DNA of 64,000 bases from an uncultured Saccharospirillaceae bacterium. GTDB taxonomy: Bacteria; Pseudomonadota; Gammaproteobacteria; Pseudomonadales; Oceanobacteraceae. The notes under the pieces were generated by a model, which saw only the letters and a program-made list of their open reading frames with translations, was not told the DNA's origin and did not search any database. Made by a program: the position numbers and the translations under genes. The stretch spans positions 434,001 through 498,000 of the forward strand of contig CANNFT010000002.1 in assembly GCA_947503895.1 (NCBI GenBank). Direction: 5' to 3'. Numbering within the stretch: position 1 is the first letter of the stretch; every line of letters begins with the position of its first letter. Below are positions 54,367 to 63,499 of this stretch, in pieces.

Positions 54367-55741
54367 TTGGCCGTTAGTTCGATTAGGCGATCATATTGAT
54401 TCTTCGTTAGGCAAGATGCTCGATAAAAAGAAGAATAAGGGCAGCGAACAACTTTACCTTGGTAATAGTGACGTTAGGTGGGGCTATTTTGATTTGACAG
54501 ATCTTTCTCAAATGAAATTTGAAGAAAGTGAAAGCGAAAGGTACGGGATTAAAAGCGGTGATCTGATTGTTTGCGAAGGAGGTGAACCTGGACGCTGTGC
54601 GGTCTGGAAAGAAGAAATCGCTGATATGAAAATTCAGAAGGCTTTGCATCGTGTACGAACAAAATCTTCCTTGAATAACTATTATTTGTACTACTGGTTT
54701 CTATTTGCTGGAAAGCGTGGTCTGCTCGAGCCGTATTTTACCGGAACAACGATTAAACACCTTACGGGTAAGGCTTTAAAAGAACTGGAATTACGATTAC
54801 CTCCTTTAGAGTATCAAGAGAAAGTTGCCAAAGTATTGAAGAGTCTCGATGACAAAATCGAAATCAACCGCCACACCAACCAAACTCTAGAACACATCGC
54901 CCAAGCCATCTTTAAAAGCTGGTTTGTGGATTTCGAACCCACCCGAGCGAAAATCGCCGCCAAACAAGCAGGCCAAGACCCCGAACGCGCCGCCATGGCC
55001 TCCATCAGCGGCAAGCCTGTCGAAGCACTGGAATTGCTTCAACAAACAAGCCCGGAGCAATACGAACAACTCAAAACCACCGCCGCCTTATTCCCCTATG
55101 CGCTGGTGGATTCTGAGTTGGGTGAAATTCCGGAGGGGTGGGAAGTTTCAAGTTTGAAGTCGGTAACTTCAAAAATTGGAAGTGGGGCGACTCCACGAGG
55201 AGGAAAAGGAGCATACAAGGAAAAAGGGATTTCTCAAATTCGCAGCATGAATATTTTTGATGGAAATTTTTCGATGAAAGATCTAGCAAAAATTGATGAA
55301 GCACAAGCAACGAAGTTAAAAAATGTAGTCGTTGAAGAAAATGATGTGCTAATAAATATAACGGGATCCTCCGTTACGCGCTGTTGCATTGTGCCGCCCA
55401 GTTTTCTTCCTGCACGTGTAAATCAGCATGTTTGTATCGTTAGAGCCAATGGTTCATCGATGAACCCATATTATATTTATCAATGCTTTACCTTTCCTGG
55501 TGGAAAAAAACTATTAATGAGTCTTGCGCAGGCTGGAGCTACGCGTGAAGCATTGACAAAATCTCATATAGAGAATTTCGAAATTGTAGTTCCGGATGTG
55601 AAGGTTTTAAATGCTTATAAAGAACAGGCTGCGAGTCTACAAGACAAGTTGTTTAGGTTAGGAGAGGAAGGGTATATCTTGTCTAAACTCCGGGATAGCT
55701 TGTTACCAAAACTTCTTTCAGGTGAGCTAGAGGTGGCTTAA
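54356..55741 (+). CDS. hsdS: Type I restriction specificity subunit
   Basis: A 461-residue DNA-recognition subunit with two target-recognition domains separated by conserved helices. TRD1 covers residues about 1-140 (WPLVRLGDHIDSSLGKMLDKK). The first spacer is LPPLEYQEKVAKVLKSLDDKIEINRHTNQTLEHIAQAIFKSWF. TRD2 is about 255-430 (GEIPEGWEVSSLKSVTSKIGSG), and the end is LRDSLLPKLLSGEL. The duplicated architecture is complete, so the system recognises a bipartite target. TRD2 differs in base composition (AT-rich) from the spacers, as seen in exchanged recognition domains. Confidence 0.96.
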   Translation: MSADWPLVRLGDHIDSSLGKMLDKKKNKGSEQLYLGNSDVRWGYFDLTDLSQMKFEESESERYGIKSGDLIVCEGGEPGRCAVWKEEIADMKIQKALHRVRTKSSLNNYYLYYWFLFAGKRGLLEPYFTGTTIKHLTGKALKELELRLPPLEYQEKVAKVLKSLDDKIEINRHTNQTLEHIAQAIFKSWFVDFEPTRAKIAAKQAGQDPERAAMASISGKPVEALELLQQTSPEQYEQLKTTAALFPYALVDSELGEIPEGWEVSSLKSVTSKIGSGATPRGGKGAYKEKGISQIRSMNIFDGNFSMKDLAKIDEAQATKLKNVVVEENDVLINITGSSVTRCCIVPPSFLPARVNQHVCIVRANGSSMNPYYIYQCFTFPGGKKLLMSLAQAGATREALTKSHIENFEIVVPDVKVLNAYKEQAASLQDKLFRLGEEGYILSKLRDSLLPKLLSGELEVA

Positions 55742-55744
55742 CAA

Positions 55745-57040
55745 ATGAGCGACGATTACCCAGGGATGAAATTCAACGATACCTTTAGAGGGGATGAACC
55801 TACGCAATATAACGCCTGTGTAGGGAATAACGGTAACCCCTCATATCGTGAATATGCAGATGGCTTTGCAGACGCTGCAATCATCTTAATAGATAAAGCA
55901 CTTACGACTTTGGATATTGATGAACAAATTTATCCAATTTGTTTCAATATGCGCCATTCCGTTGAATTGCGCCTAAAGCATCAAATTTCACAATTAAAAC
56001 TGATTAGAAGCGAAATATCGTTGGATGACTTCGATTCTGCCGGTTCACACGATATAGGAAATATTTGGCAGTACTTTAAAGATAAGTCAGAAAAGGTAGA
56101 TAAACGGTTTAGTCCAATTGTTGATTCTATAGATGGGTTTATAAATGATATTGCCGAGATTGATCCGACAGGTCAGACCTTTCGTTATCCACTAAGCAAC
56201 GAAAGTGTTAAACATTTAGTGGATGTATCAATCATAAATGTAGTTCGCCTGAAAGAACGATTCACAGTCTTAAGGAAAAAACTTGAGGAGCTACTTTATT
56301 TGAGCGATTCATTGATTCGGGAATACCAGCAAGGGACTTATACAAATAACCTATCACGAGTTGATATAGAAAAGATCGCTGAAAAACTTCCTGATATTAG
56401 TAAGTGGGGAGAGGAAAGCTTTGATGTAATAAGAGCGAATTTAAAGCTTGAATACAGTATCAGTTCTAGGGAACTTTCAGACGCTATTAATCACATAAAG
56501 AAACATTATGAGTTTTCACAAAAGATTGGTCTGCATATAGGGCTTTCAAATGCCAAGTCTGATGATTTAGTGGTTTTCTTTAACTGCTTGGTTAGAACGC
56601 ATCCCCTAGAGAATTATTTGGACGGGCCTAGAATTGTTAATTTCCAAGGCGTCATGGATAAGGCGATTTCAAGAATCAAAGAGGATCGCGAAAATGATAT
56701 TGAGTCTATAAATGATTGTAAAAGTAAAATTGAAATAGACGCACTTATTGAAATCTTTTCTTTATACGAATTTGGCCGTTATCTCGATTATTCTGAGTAT
56801 TTCCAGGTGGTTTTTAATAATGAAATTTTGCTGAAGCCTGGATATGAACGATCAGAACAAGAAATTAGCTCTGCGATACTTCATTATGTACATAAAAAGA
56901 ATGCTTACGATTTCATACTTCGGTCATTAATATTCTTGGGGCAGAAAGATATCGTTGATAAGTTAAATAAAGAGTTTGAACTAAGTAAATATTTTGACTT
57001 TATAGAAGATAGGGAAGTCATAGATGAAGAAGAAGGCTAA
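55745..57040 (+). CDS. Unknown helical protein within the restriction operon
   Basis: A 431-residue soluble protein I cannot name. Residues about 37-130 contain FADAAIILIDKAL, then FNMRHSVELRLKHQI, then AGSHDIGNIWQYFKD, reminiscent of HEPN-like helical domains in which conserved Arg and His residues form an RNase site. This is a weak guess. The remainder is charged and helical (ELSDAINHIKKHYEFSQKIG, SAILHYVHKKNAYDFILRSL). It begins 3 bases after hsdS and overlaps the next gene by 17 bases, so it is translated as part of the operon. An added effector or regulator for the restriction system is plausible from context. Confidence 0.75.
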   Translation: MSDDYPGMKFNDTFRGDEPTQYNACVGNNGNPSYREYADGFADAAIILIDKALTTLDIDEQIYPICFNMRHSVELRLKHQISQLKLIRSEISLDDFDSAGSHDIGNIWQYFKDKSEKVDKRFSPIVDSIDGFINDIAEIDPTGQTFRYPLSNESVKHLVDVSIINVVRLKERFTVLRKKLEELLYLSDSLIREYQQGTYTNNLSRVDIEKIAEKLPDISKWGEESFDVIRANLKLEYSISSRELSDAINHIKKHYEFSQKIGLHIGLSNAKSDDLVVFFNCLVRTHPLENYLDGPRIVNFQGVMDKAISRIKEDRENDIESINDCKSKIEIDALIEIFSLYEFGRYLDYSEYFQVVFNNEILLKPGYERSEQEISSAILHYVHKKNAYDFILRSLIFLGQKDIVDKLNKEFELSKYFDFIEDREVIDEEEG

Positions 57041-57548
57041 AGACCTGTTTTTAGAATATTTTATCCAATTCTGTAATGAGCGTGGAATTCAATATCGCCG
57101 CTATTGGATAAAGGGTTTTATTGGCCGGATTTTTAATCGTGATTCTTCGGCAAGAGCCACATTAGGCGGTGAAATCGACCAATTACCAACGATGGTCGAT
57201 GAATTCACTCGTTTTGTTAAAGAAAATAAGGTCAAGCGCAAGGAAGTGGTCGAGTTCCTAGACGTTTTAAAGGTGCATAAAGAAGAATATTTAGGCCGAT
57301 TAGGGTTTCTTTTGGTGTTTGGGGCTATGTTGGCTATTGGTGGAAAGGTAGTTGCGCTATCAATTGAGCCTGGAATGACAGAAGTACAAAAGGATAACTT
57401 TGGTTTTGCCTATTACGGTGTATTGGGTATTTTCCTTATAGGTGCCTTAATCGAGCGGGATGGAATTGTTAAACGATCTAGTGCTTCTGCTCAGTTGGTC
57501 ATTGTGATCGAGCGCTGGTTAAAGAAGAAGGATAAATCCAGTGATTGA
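57024..57548 (+). CDS. Unknown two-helix membrane protein within the restriction operon
   Basis: A 174-residue protein. The N-terminal 90 residues are basic and helical (IQYRRYWIKGFIGRIFNRD, NKVKRKEVVEFLDVLKVHKEE). Two hydrophobic helices follow at about residues 91-113 and 126-143 (GFLLVFGAMLAIGGKVVAL, GFAYYGVLGIFLIGALIE), with a basic C-terminal tail. No family is recognised. It overlaps the upstream gene by 17 bases and the downstream gene by 8. A membrane protein inside a type I restriction operon is unusual and could be an anchor or a membrane-active effector; this is inference. Confidence 0.7.
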   Translation: MKKKAKDLFLEYFIQFCNERGIQYRRYWIKGFIGRIFNRDSSARATLGGEIDQLPTMVDEFTRFVKENKVKRKEVVEFLDVLKVHKEEYLGRLGFLLVFGAMLAIGGKVVALSIEPGMTEVQKDNFGFAYYGVLGIFLIGALIERDGIVKRSSASAQLVIVIERWLKKKDKSSD

Positions 57549-59412
57549 AATTTCCTGCCTAGAAGACATTATTGCGCTGCGTGAATCCGTTGACATCGAA
57601 TGCAAGCTGGCAGCCGGTAAAGATGGTAAAGGTCAATTGCCCAAAGATGTTTGGGAAACCTACAGTGCATTTGCCAATACCGAAGGCGGGGACATTTTCT
57701 TAGGTCTAAAGGAGAATGCTGATCGTTCGTTTTCGGTAAATGGGATAGTTAACACGGAAAAAGTCCTTGAACAGTTCTGGGTGAATGTCACGAATACCCA
57801 AAAGGTGAGTTGTAATCTGATGCGGGAGCGTTGGGTGAAAGTCATCACCATCGAGAATAAAAGCATTATTCAAATTCATGTGCCTGCGGCGAATCGAAAG
57901 CAACGCCCCGTCTACTTAAACAATAACCCCATTACGTCCACCTATAAACGGGTTAACTCTGGCGATGTTAAACAAAATGAAGAAATCGTACGACGTATGC
58001 TGGCTGAGCAGGTGGAAGACAGTCGCGATTCTGAAATCTTAAGTGGTTTTGGCATCGACGATTTAGATTTTGAAAGTTTAAATGCATACCGAAACATGTA
58101 CGCCAATCGCCAGCCAGATCATCCATGGAATAAGGTGGATGCTCAGGAGTTTTTATATCAATTAGGTGCATGGGGGCGAGACCGAGAAACAGGTAAGCCG
58201 GGTGTCACCCGCGCCGGTTTACTGATGTTTGGGCAGTATCGCCCAATTTTGGAAGCCTTCCCGAATTATATGGTGGACTATCAAGAGCGCCCCGAAGCCA
58301 AAGCGGAAGCGCGATGGGTAGACCGGCTAGTGCCTGATGGCAGTTGGTCGGGTAATTTGTTTGATTTTTACCATAAGGTCATTCGTAAACTCACGTCAGA
58401 TTTGAAAGTCCCTTTTGTATTAGAGGGGGACCAACGGCAAGACGACACCTTGGTTCATAAAGCACTGCGCGAAGCGCTGGTGAATGCTTTGGTTCATGCT
58501 GATTACACGGGCCGAGTGTCTGTGTTGATTGTTAAGCGCCCAGATATGTTTGGTTTTAGAAACCCCGGCGACATGCGTGTATCTATTCAGGGGGCTATCT
58601 CAGGTGGTAACAGCGATTGCCGTAATCGAACTCTTCAGAATATGTTTCGGTTTGTGGGCCTTGGTGAAAATGCTGGCTCAGGCTTACCTAAGATCTTTGA
58701 TGGTTGGAGCAGCCAGCACTGGCGTCGTCCTTTACTTCGGCAGAAGCAAGCGCCCCATGAACAAACCTTACTGGAATTACACACCCTCAGCCTAGTACCC
58801 GAGTCAGTACTGGAAAATCTCAAAGAATCCCTGGGTGCAGATGTGCTTGCGACGTTAAGCGAACATGAAAGATTGGTGCTTGTGACAGCGTCTATCGAGA
58901 CAACGGTCGATCATGCCCGCCTAATGGAGGTGCTTAATATTCACCCTAGGGATTTGTCCACTTTATTGGCTCGCTTGGTTGAAAAAAGCCTTATACATCA
59001 AGAAGGTAGTGGCAGAGGAACCATCTATTTTCTCCCTCAAGCCAGACAAAGAGACGCGACTACAGAGCTGAACTCCGGACTTTTCGATGTTAAAGGTCCG
59101 GACCTTAGCTCCGGATATTTGGAGAGCTCCGGACCTTTGATGGATGAACTGAAACAGATTGCGCGCCCAGTAGCAGACAAGAAGAAGGCATCTGCTGACT
59201 TGGTGCGCGAAGTCATTATTCAGCTTTGTGCTCTTCAAGCCTTAAAGCTGGATGAACTAGAACGGCTGCTAAACCGTAGTGGCGAGTCACTGCGTAAGAA
59301 ATACTTACAGCAGTTGGTAAAAGATAAAGTTTTAAAACTTAAGTTTCCCACTAAACCGAATCACCCACAGCAAGCGTATGTGGCGACAGATAATCAAGGT
59401 AGTAAGGAGTAG
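57541..59412 (+). CDS. AlbA_2 (Schlafen-type) and GHKL-like ATP-binding protein
   Basis: A 623-residue protein. The N-terminal AlbA_2 domain (residues about 10-130) carries EKSVDIECKLAAG-like sequence as ESVDIECKLAAGKDGKGQLP and ETYSAFANTEGGDIFLGL. The middle (about 300-385) is an ATPase-like HATPase_c_4 region: LREALVNALVHADY, FGFRNPGDMRVSIQGAISGG, then LGENAGSGLPKI. C-terminal winged helices follow. The tail has a Ser-Gly-Pro repeat (SSGYLESSGP). Such proteins are common as accessory genes in defence loci, including type I systems, with unknown mechanism. It ends 2 bases before hsdR. Confidence 0.88.
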   Translation: MIEISCLEDIIALRESVDIECKLAAGKDGKGQLPKDVWETYSAFANTEGGDIFLGLKENADRSFSVNGIVNTEKVLEQFWVNVTNTQKVSCNLMRERWVKVITIENKSIIQIHVPAANRKQRPVYLNNNPITSTYKRVNSGDVKQNEEIVRRMLAEQVEDSRDSEILSGFGIDDLDFESLNAYRNMYANRQPDHPWNKVDAQEFLYQLGAWGRDRETGKPGVTRAGLLMFGQYRPILEAFPNYMVDYQERPEAKAEARWVDRLVPDGSWSGNLFDFYHKVIRKLTSDLKVPFVLEGDQRQDDTLVHKALREALVNALVHADYTGRVSVLIVKRPDMFGFRNPGDMRVSIQGAISGGNSDCRNRTLQNMFRFVGLGENAGSGLPKIFDGWSSQHWRRPLLRQKQAPHEQTLLELHTLSLVPESVLENLKESLGADVLATLSEHERLVLVTASIETTVDHARLMEVLNIHPRDLSTLLARLVEKSLIHQEGSGRGTIYFLPQARQRDATTELNSGLFDVKGPDLSSGYLESSGPLMDELKQIARPVADKKKASADLVREVIIQLCALQALKLDELERLLNRSGESLRKKYLQQLVKDKVLKLKFPTKPNHPQQAYVATDNQGSKE

Positions 59413-59414
59413 CC

Positions 59415-62400
59415 ATGATTACGGAAGATCAATTGGAACAGCTTTGTTTGGAGTGGTTTAAATCTAATGGCTGGGAGTACGTATGCGGCTATGAAATAGC
59501 ACCAGATGGTGATCATTCTGAGCGCAGTGATTATCGCCAAATTATTTTACATGAGCGGTTATTGTCCCGCTTAGAAGTGATTAACCCACACGTTCCAGTG
59601 ACGACGTTAGAGCAAGTGGCCTTGCAGGTTGCTAAACCTGAAACGCCGATTCTGATTAAGAATAACAAAACCTTCCATCAACTATTGCTGGAAGGTGTGA
59701 AGGTAGAATTTAAAGACAAAACGGGCGAAGCAAAAACGGATTATGTGCAGCTGGTGGATTTTAATACGGTTGCGAATAATCAGTTTTTGGTGGTGAATCA
59801 GTACACTGTATCAGGCACTAAGGGTATGCGTCGCCCAGACGTGATTGTATTTATTAATGGTTTACCACTGGCAGTGTTGGAGCTAAAAAACCCGGCGGAT
59901 AATAAAGCGGATATTTGGTCGGCTTATCAGCAATTGCAAACCTATAAAGAAGAAATCCCCGATTTGTTTATATTTAACGAAGCCTTGGTGGTAAGCGATG
60001 GCCTAAATGCGCGGGTTGGGTCTTTAACCGCTAATAAAGAACGCTTTTTACCTTGGCGTGTCGTAAATAATGAGCACGATAGGCCTCAAGAAAGGCCGGG
60101 GTTCGAATATTATTTAGAAACCTTAGTAAAAGGCTTTTTTAAACCGGAACTGTTTTTAGATTACATCCGTCACTTTGTTTTGTTTGAGCAGAATGGTGAC
60201 ACCACAATCAAAAAGATTGCTGGCTATCATCAGTTCCATGCGGTACGAGAAGCGGTGCGCGCGACAGTCATTGCTGCTGAACGGCCAGAAGTGAATAAAC
60301 AAGCTGAGCCTAGGGCGAACTATGCCAGTAACGTGAAGCCCGGTTCTGGCAAGGCAGGAGTGGTGTGGCATACGCAGGGGTCGGGTAAGTCCATATCCAT
60401 GGTGTGTTATGCGGGTAAATTATTGGCGCAGCCAGCAATGAATAACCCCACGATAGTGGTGGTGACAGATCGCAATGATTTAGATGGGCAGTTGTATAAC
60501 ACCTTTAAAATGGCGGCGGATACGTTAAAGCAAACGCCTATTCAAGCGGCCGATCGTGATGACCTGAGAGCGATATTAGAATCCCGTCAGTCCGGCGGTA
60601 TTATCTTTACCACAGTGCAAAAGTTTGCGCTTTTAGCAAACGAAACCTCCCACCCTGTACTAAGCCAACGCCACAATATTGTGGTTGTCAGTGATGAAGC
60701 GCACCGAAGCCAATACGGCGATAAGGCCAAGTTTAATACTAAGACTGGCCAATATACCTTTGGCTATTCCAAACACATGCGTGATGCCTTGCCAGAAGCT
60801 TCGTTTATTGGTTTTACCGGTACGCCTATAGACTCTGCCGATAAAGACACCCGTGCAGTGTTTGGTGATTACGTTTCTATTTACGATATTCAAGATGCCG
60901 TAGACGACGGTGCAACGGTGCCAATCTATTATGAATCACGCTTAGCAAAATTAGATATACGCCAAGACGAAATCGAAGCACTCAATGATGAAGTAGAAGA
61001 AGTCATTGAAGACGAAGAAGATCGAGATAAAGAAAACACCAAGTCAAAGTGGGCAGCGCTCGAAAAATTAGTGGGCAGCGGCCCCCGAATGCAGCAAGTG
61101 GCCAGCGACTTAGTCGCGCACTTTGAAAACCGCATATCCACTATGCAGGGCAAAGCCATGATAGTGAGTATGAGCCGCGAAATTTGTGTAGATATGTACG
61201 ATGCCATCGTGGCTATAAAACCAGAGTGGCACGACCTTGATCCAGCTAAGGGTGCCATCAAAATTGTTATGACGGGCTCGGCTTCTGATAAAGAAAAGCT
61301 ACAGCCGCATATCTATAACAAAGAAACTAAGAAGCTTTTTGAAAAACGCTTTAAAGATCTAAACGATCCATTGCAATTAGTGATCGTAAGAGACATGTGG
61401 CTAACGGGATTTGATGCACCGAATTGTCATACCATGTACATCGACAAGCCCATGAAAGGCCATAACCTGATGCAGGCCATCGCCCGTGTGAACCGTGTGT
61501 TTAAAGACAAACCCGGCGGTTTGGTGGTGGATTACATCGGCATTGCTAATGAACTTAAGCACGCCTTAAAAACCTATACCAACTCCCAAGGCAAAGGTAA
61601 GCCCACCATTGATGCTCGTGAAGCCTTTGCCATCTTATTAGAGGGCATGGAAGTTTTAAGGGGTTTAATGCATGGCTGTGATTACAGTATGTATGAAGAG
61701 CAGGCATTAAATATTTTACCCCGAGTGATGAACCATATTCTTTCGTTAGAAAGCCTGCCGGACTCAAATGGTAAAACGGAACTTGACGGCAAAAAGCGCT
61801 TTTTAGATGTAATGGCGAAGATCCGTTCCGCCTATACCTTGTGTGGCACCATGGATGAAGCCAAACCGTTTTCAAAAGAGATTGCATTCTTTGGGGCAGT
61901 TAAGAATGCCATCACCAAGTTTACTACCATAGATAAACGCCGCTCTGACGAAGAGAAAAACTCTGCGCTAAAACAAATCATCGATAACGCCATCGTAGCC
62001 GATGGTGTAGACGATATTTTTAGCTTAGTGGGGTTAGACAAACCAAATATTGGTTTGTTGTCACCGGAATTCATGGAAGACGTCGCCAACCTAGAAGAAA
62101 AGAATCTTGCAGTTGATTTGTTAGAAAAGTTGCTACGTGATGAAGTGAAAGCCCGTATGAAAACCGATGTGGTATCAGAGAAGAAATATTCAGATCGTAT
62201 TCTAGAAACTCTGCGCAAATACCATAATCGCGCCATTGAAACGGCTCAGGTCATTGAAGAACTTATTAAAATGGCCAAAGACATGGCTGATGATGCTGAA
62301 ATGGCTGAGAAGTCTGGTTTAAACCCAGACGAAATTGCTTTCTATCGTGCATTAATTCAAAACGAATCGGCAGTAAAAGAGCTAGGTGATGACAAACTGC

Positions 62401-62603
62401 GTTCTTTAGCTATTTTTGTGACAGAGCAACTTCGAAAATCCACAACGGTGGACTGGCAAGTACGTGATAGCGTAAGAGCTAAGTTACGCAATTTAGTACG
62501 CCGAGCGTTGCGTAAATGGAAATACCCGCCTGATAAAGCGGATGAAGCGATAGAGTTGTGTTTGAAGCAGGCTGAGGCGTTGAGTCAGAGTTGGTCTATG
62601 TGA
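59415..62603 (+). CDS. hsdR: Type I restriction endonuclease (R subunit)
   Basis: A 1062-residue motor-nuclease. The N-terminal nuclease site is RRPDVIVFINGLPLAVLELK (D and E-x-K of the PD fold). The SF2 translocase has Walker A HTQGSGKSISM, motif Ia VVTDRNDLDGQL, DEAH-type VVSDEAHRSQYGD, SAT-like GFTGTPI, and motif VI QAIARVNRVFKDKPGG. The C-terminal helical region binds the HsdM/HsdS core. All catalytic motifs are intact. It closes the operon and ends 39 bases before tRNA-Arg on the other strand. Confidence 0.97.
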   Translation: MITEDQLEQLCLEWFKSNGWEYVCGYEIAPDGDHSERSDYRQIILHERLLSRLEVINPHVPVTTLEQVALQVAKPETPILIKNNKTFHQLLLEGVKVEFKDKTGEAKTDYVQLVDFNTVANNQFLVVNQYTVSGTKGMRRPDVIVFINGLPLAVLELKNPADNKADIWSAYQQLQTYKEEIPDLFIFNEALVVSDGLNARVGSLTANKERFLPWRVVNNEHDRPQERPGFEYYLETLVKGFFKPELFLDYIRHFVLFEQNGDTTIKKIAGYHQFHAVREAVRATVIAAERPEVNKQAEPRANYASNVKPGSGKAGVVWHTQGSGKSISMVCYAGKLLAQPAMNNPTIVVVTDRNDLDGQLYNTFKMAADTLKQTPIQAADRDDLRAILESRQSGGIIFTTVQKFALLANETSHPVLSQRHNIVVVSDEAHRSQYGDKAKFNTKTGQYTFGYSKHMRDALPEASFIGFTGTPIDSADKDTRAVFGDYVSIYDIQDAVDDGATVPIYYESRLAKLDIRQDEIEALNDEVEEVIEDEEDRDKENTKSKWAALEKLVGSGPRMQQVASDLVAHFENRISTMQGKAMIVSMSREICVDMYDAIVAIKPEWHDLDPAKGAIKIVMTGSASDKEKLQPHIYNKETKKLFEKRFKDLNDPLQLVIVRDMWLTGFDAPNCHTMYIDKPMKGHNLMQAIARVNRVFKDKPGGLVVDYIGIANELKHALKTYTNSQGKGKPTIDAREAFAILLEGMEVLRGLMHGCDYSMYEEQALNILPRVMNHILSLESLPDSNGKTELDGKKRFLDVMAKIRSAYTLCGTMDEAKPFSKEIAFFGAVKNAITKFTTIDKRRSDEEKNSALKQIIDNAIVADGVDDIFSLVGLDKPNIGLLSPEFMEDVANLEEKNLAVDLLEKLLRDEVKARMKTDVVSEKKYSDRILETLRKYHNRAIETAQVIEELIKMAKDMADDAEMAEKSGLNPDEIAFYRALIQNESAVKELGDDKLRSLAIFVTEQLRKSTTVDWQVRDSVRAKLRNLVRRALRKWKYPPDKADEAIELCLKQAEALSQSWSM

Positions 62604-62641
62604 CGCCGCGGTTTATAGGGTCGAAATCAAAAAAGTGGAAA

Positions 62642-62718
62642 TGGCCCGCCCTAGAGGATTCGAACCTCTGGCCTCGGCCTCCGGAGGGCCGCGCTCTATC
62701 CAGCTGAGCTAAGGGCGG
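62642..62718 (-). tRNA. tRNA-Arg (CCG)
   Basis: A 77-base cloverleaf on the minus strand with CCA encoded. The acceptor CCGCCCT pairs with AGGGCGG, the D arm is AGCTCAGCTGGATAGAGC, the anticodon stem-loop GGCCCTCCGGAGGCC gives anticodon CCG, and the T arm is AGAGGTTCGAATCCTCT. The restriction operon ends beside its 3' end, a usual site of island insertion. Confidence 0.96.
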
Positions 62719-62862
62719 GTGATGCTGTTACGTCATTTGTGCCGATTTGTAGGCTAAGCAGACATAAGACAGGATGACCCTGTTTGGGGCGGCTATAATA
62801 CGAATTCGATTGCGCTACGTCTATGCAAGGCATTGATTTTTTACCATTTCTTGCACTTTCGT

Positions 62863-62891
62863 TTTTAGACCTTTGCTTTTGTGGGTATAAT
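62863..62891 (+). promoter_or_regulatory. Probable promoter of the cytochrome c5 gene
   Basis: A perfect TATAAT -10 box at 62886-62891 with a weak TTTAGA-like -35 about 16 bases upstream, 75 bases before the start codon. The stretch between tRNA-Arg and this point holds nothing else recognisable. Confidence 0.5.
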
Positions 62892-62966
62892 GCCCACCGA
62901 TTTTTCCTGTGTGTTGCCAGCGAATGCTGCCGAATGCACTGATGATAGGCATTCAAGAGAGAGAGG

Positions 62967-63386
62967 ATGACCGTGAACAAGCTGATGACGTTTATTTTTG
63001 CGGCGGTACTGGGTACGGTTGCGACGTTGGCATCTGCCAATTCTGACCAAGACCAAAAGATTGTTGATCGTATCAAGCCTGTGGGTTCGGTATGTATCTC
63101 GGGTGAAGAGTGTGCAGCCGCAGGCGGTGCAGCAGCGACTGCCTCTTCTGGACCTCGCTCTGGTGAGCAGGTGTACAACACTTACTGTGCAGCGTGCCAC
63201 GGTTCTGGTGCGATGAACTCTCCTAAATCAGGTGATACTGCGGTTTGGGATACGCGCTTGGCGAAAGGGTTCGACAATACATTGGCTAATGCCATCAATG
63301 GTTTGAATCTGATGCCACCAAAAGGCACCTGTGGCGATTGTTCTGATGAAGAATTGGGCAATGCCATTAAGTTCATGGCGAAGTAA
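62967..63386 (+). CDS. Cytochrome c5 family protein
   Basis: A 139-residue exported c-type cytochrome. A signal or anchor segment (LMTFIFAAVLGTVATLASA) is followed by an Ala/Gly-rich linker and one haem domain with the CAACH haem site and the axial methionine in GLNLMPPKGTC. The extra cysteine pair CGDC, conserved in cytochrome c5, is also present. It transfers electrons in the periplasm. It is convergent with rep, as in Pseudomonas. Confidence 0.95.
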   Translation: MTVNKLMTFIFAAVLGTVATLASANSDQDQKIVDRIKPVGSVCISGEECAAAGGAAATASSGPRSGEQVYNTYCAACHGSGAMNSPKSGDTAVWDTRLAKGFDNTLANAINGLNLMPPKGTCGDCSDEELGNAIKFMAK

Positions 63387-63434
63387 TCATTCGTGATGGC
63401 TCGAGCTTAGCGTAAGTTAGGCTGACCATTATTC

Positions 63435-63467
63435 AAAAAGCCCGCGCCACCCTGCGGGCTTTTTTGT
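63435..63467. terminator. Terminator between cytochrome c5 and rep
   Basis: AAAAAGCCCGC pairs with GCGGGCTTTTT across an 8-base loop, with A and T runs on both sides. It serves the convergent genes. Confidence 0.93.
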
Positions 63468-63499
63468 GCCACTTATTTAAGTCAGATTGGGTTTGTCGT

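Noticed and set aside
49630..62718. Integration of the defence locus by a tRNA-targeting integrase
   Set aside because: No integrase gene and no duplicated tRNA 3' end were found in the window.
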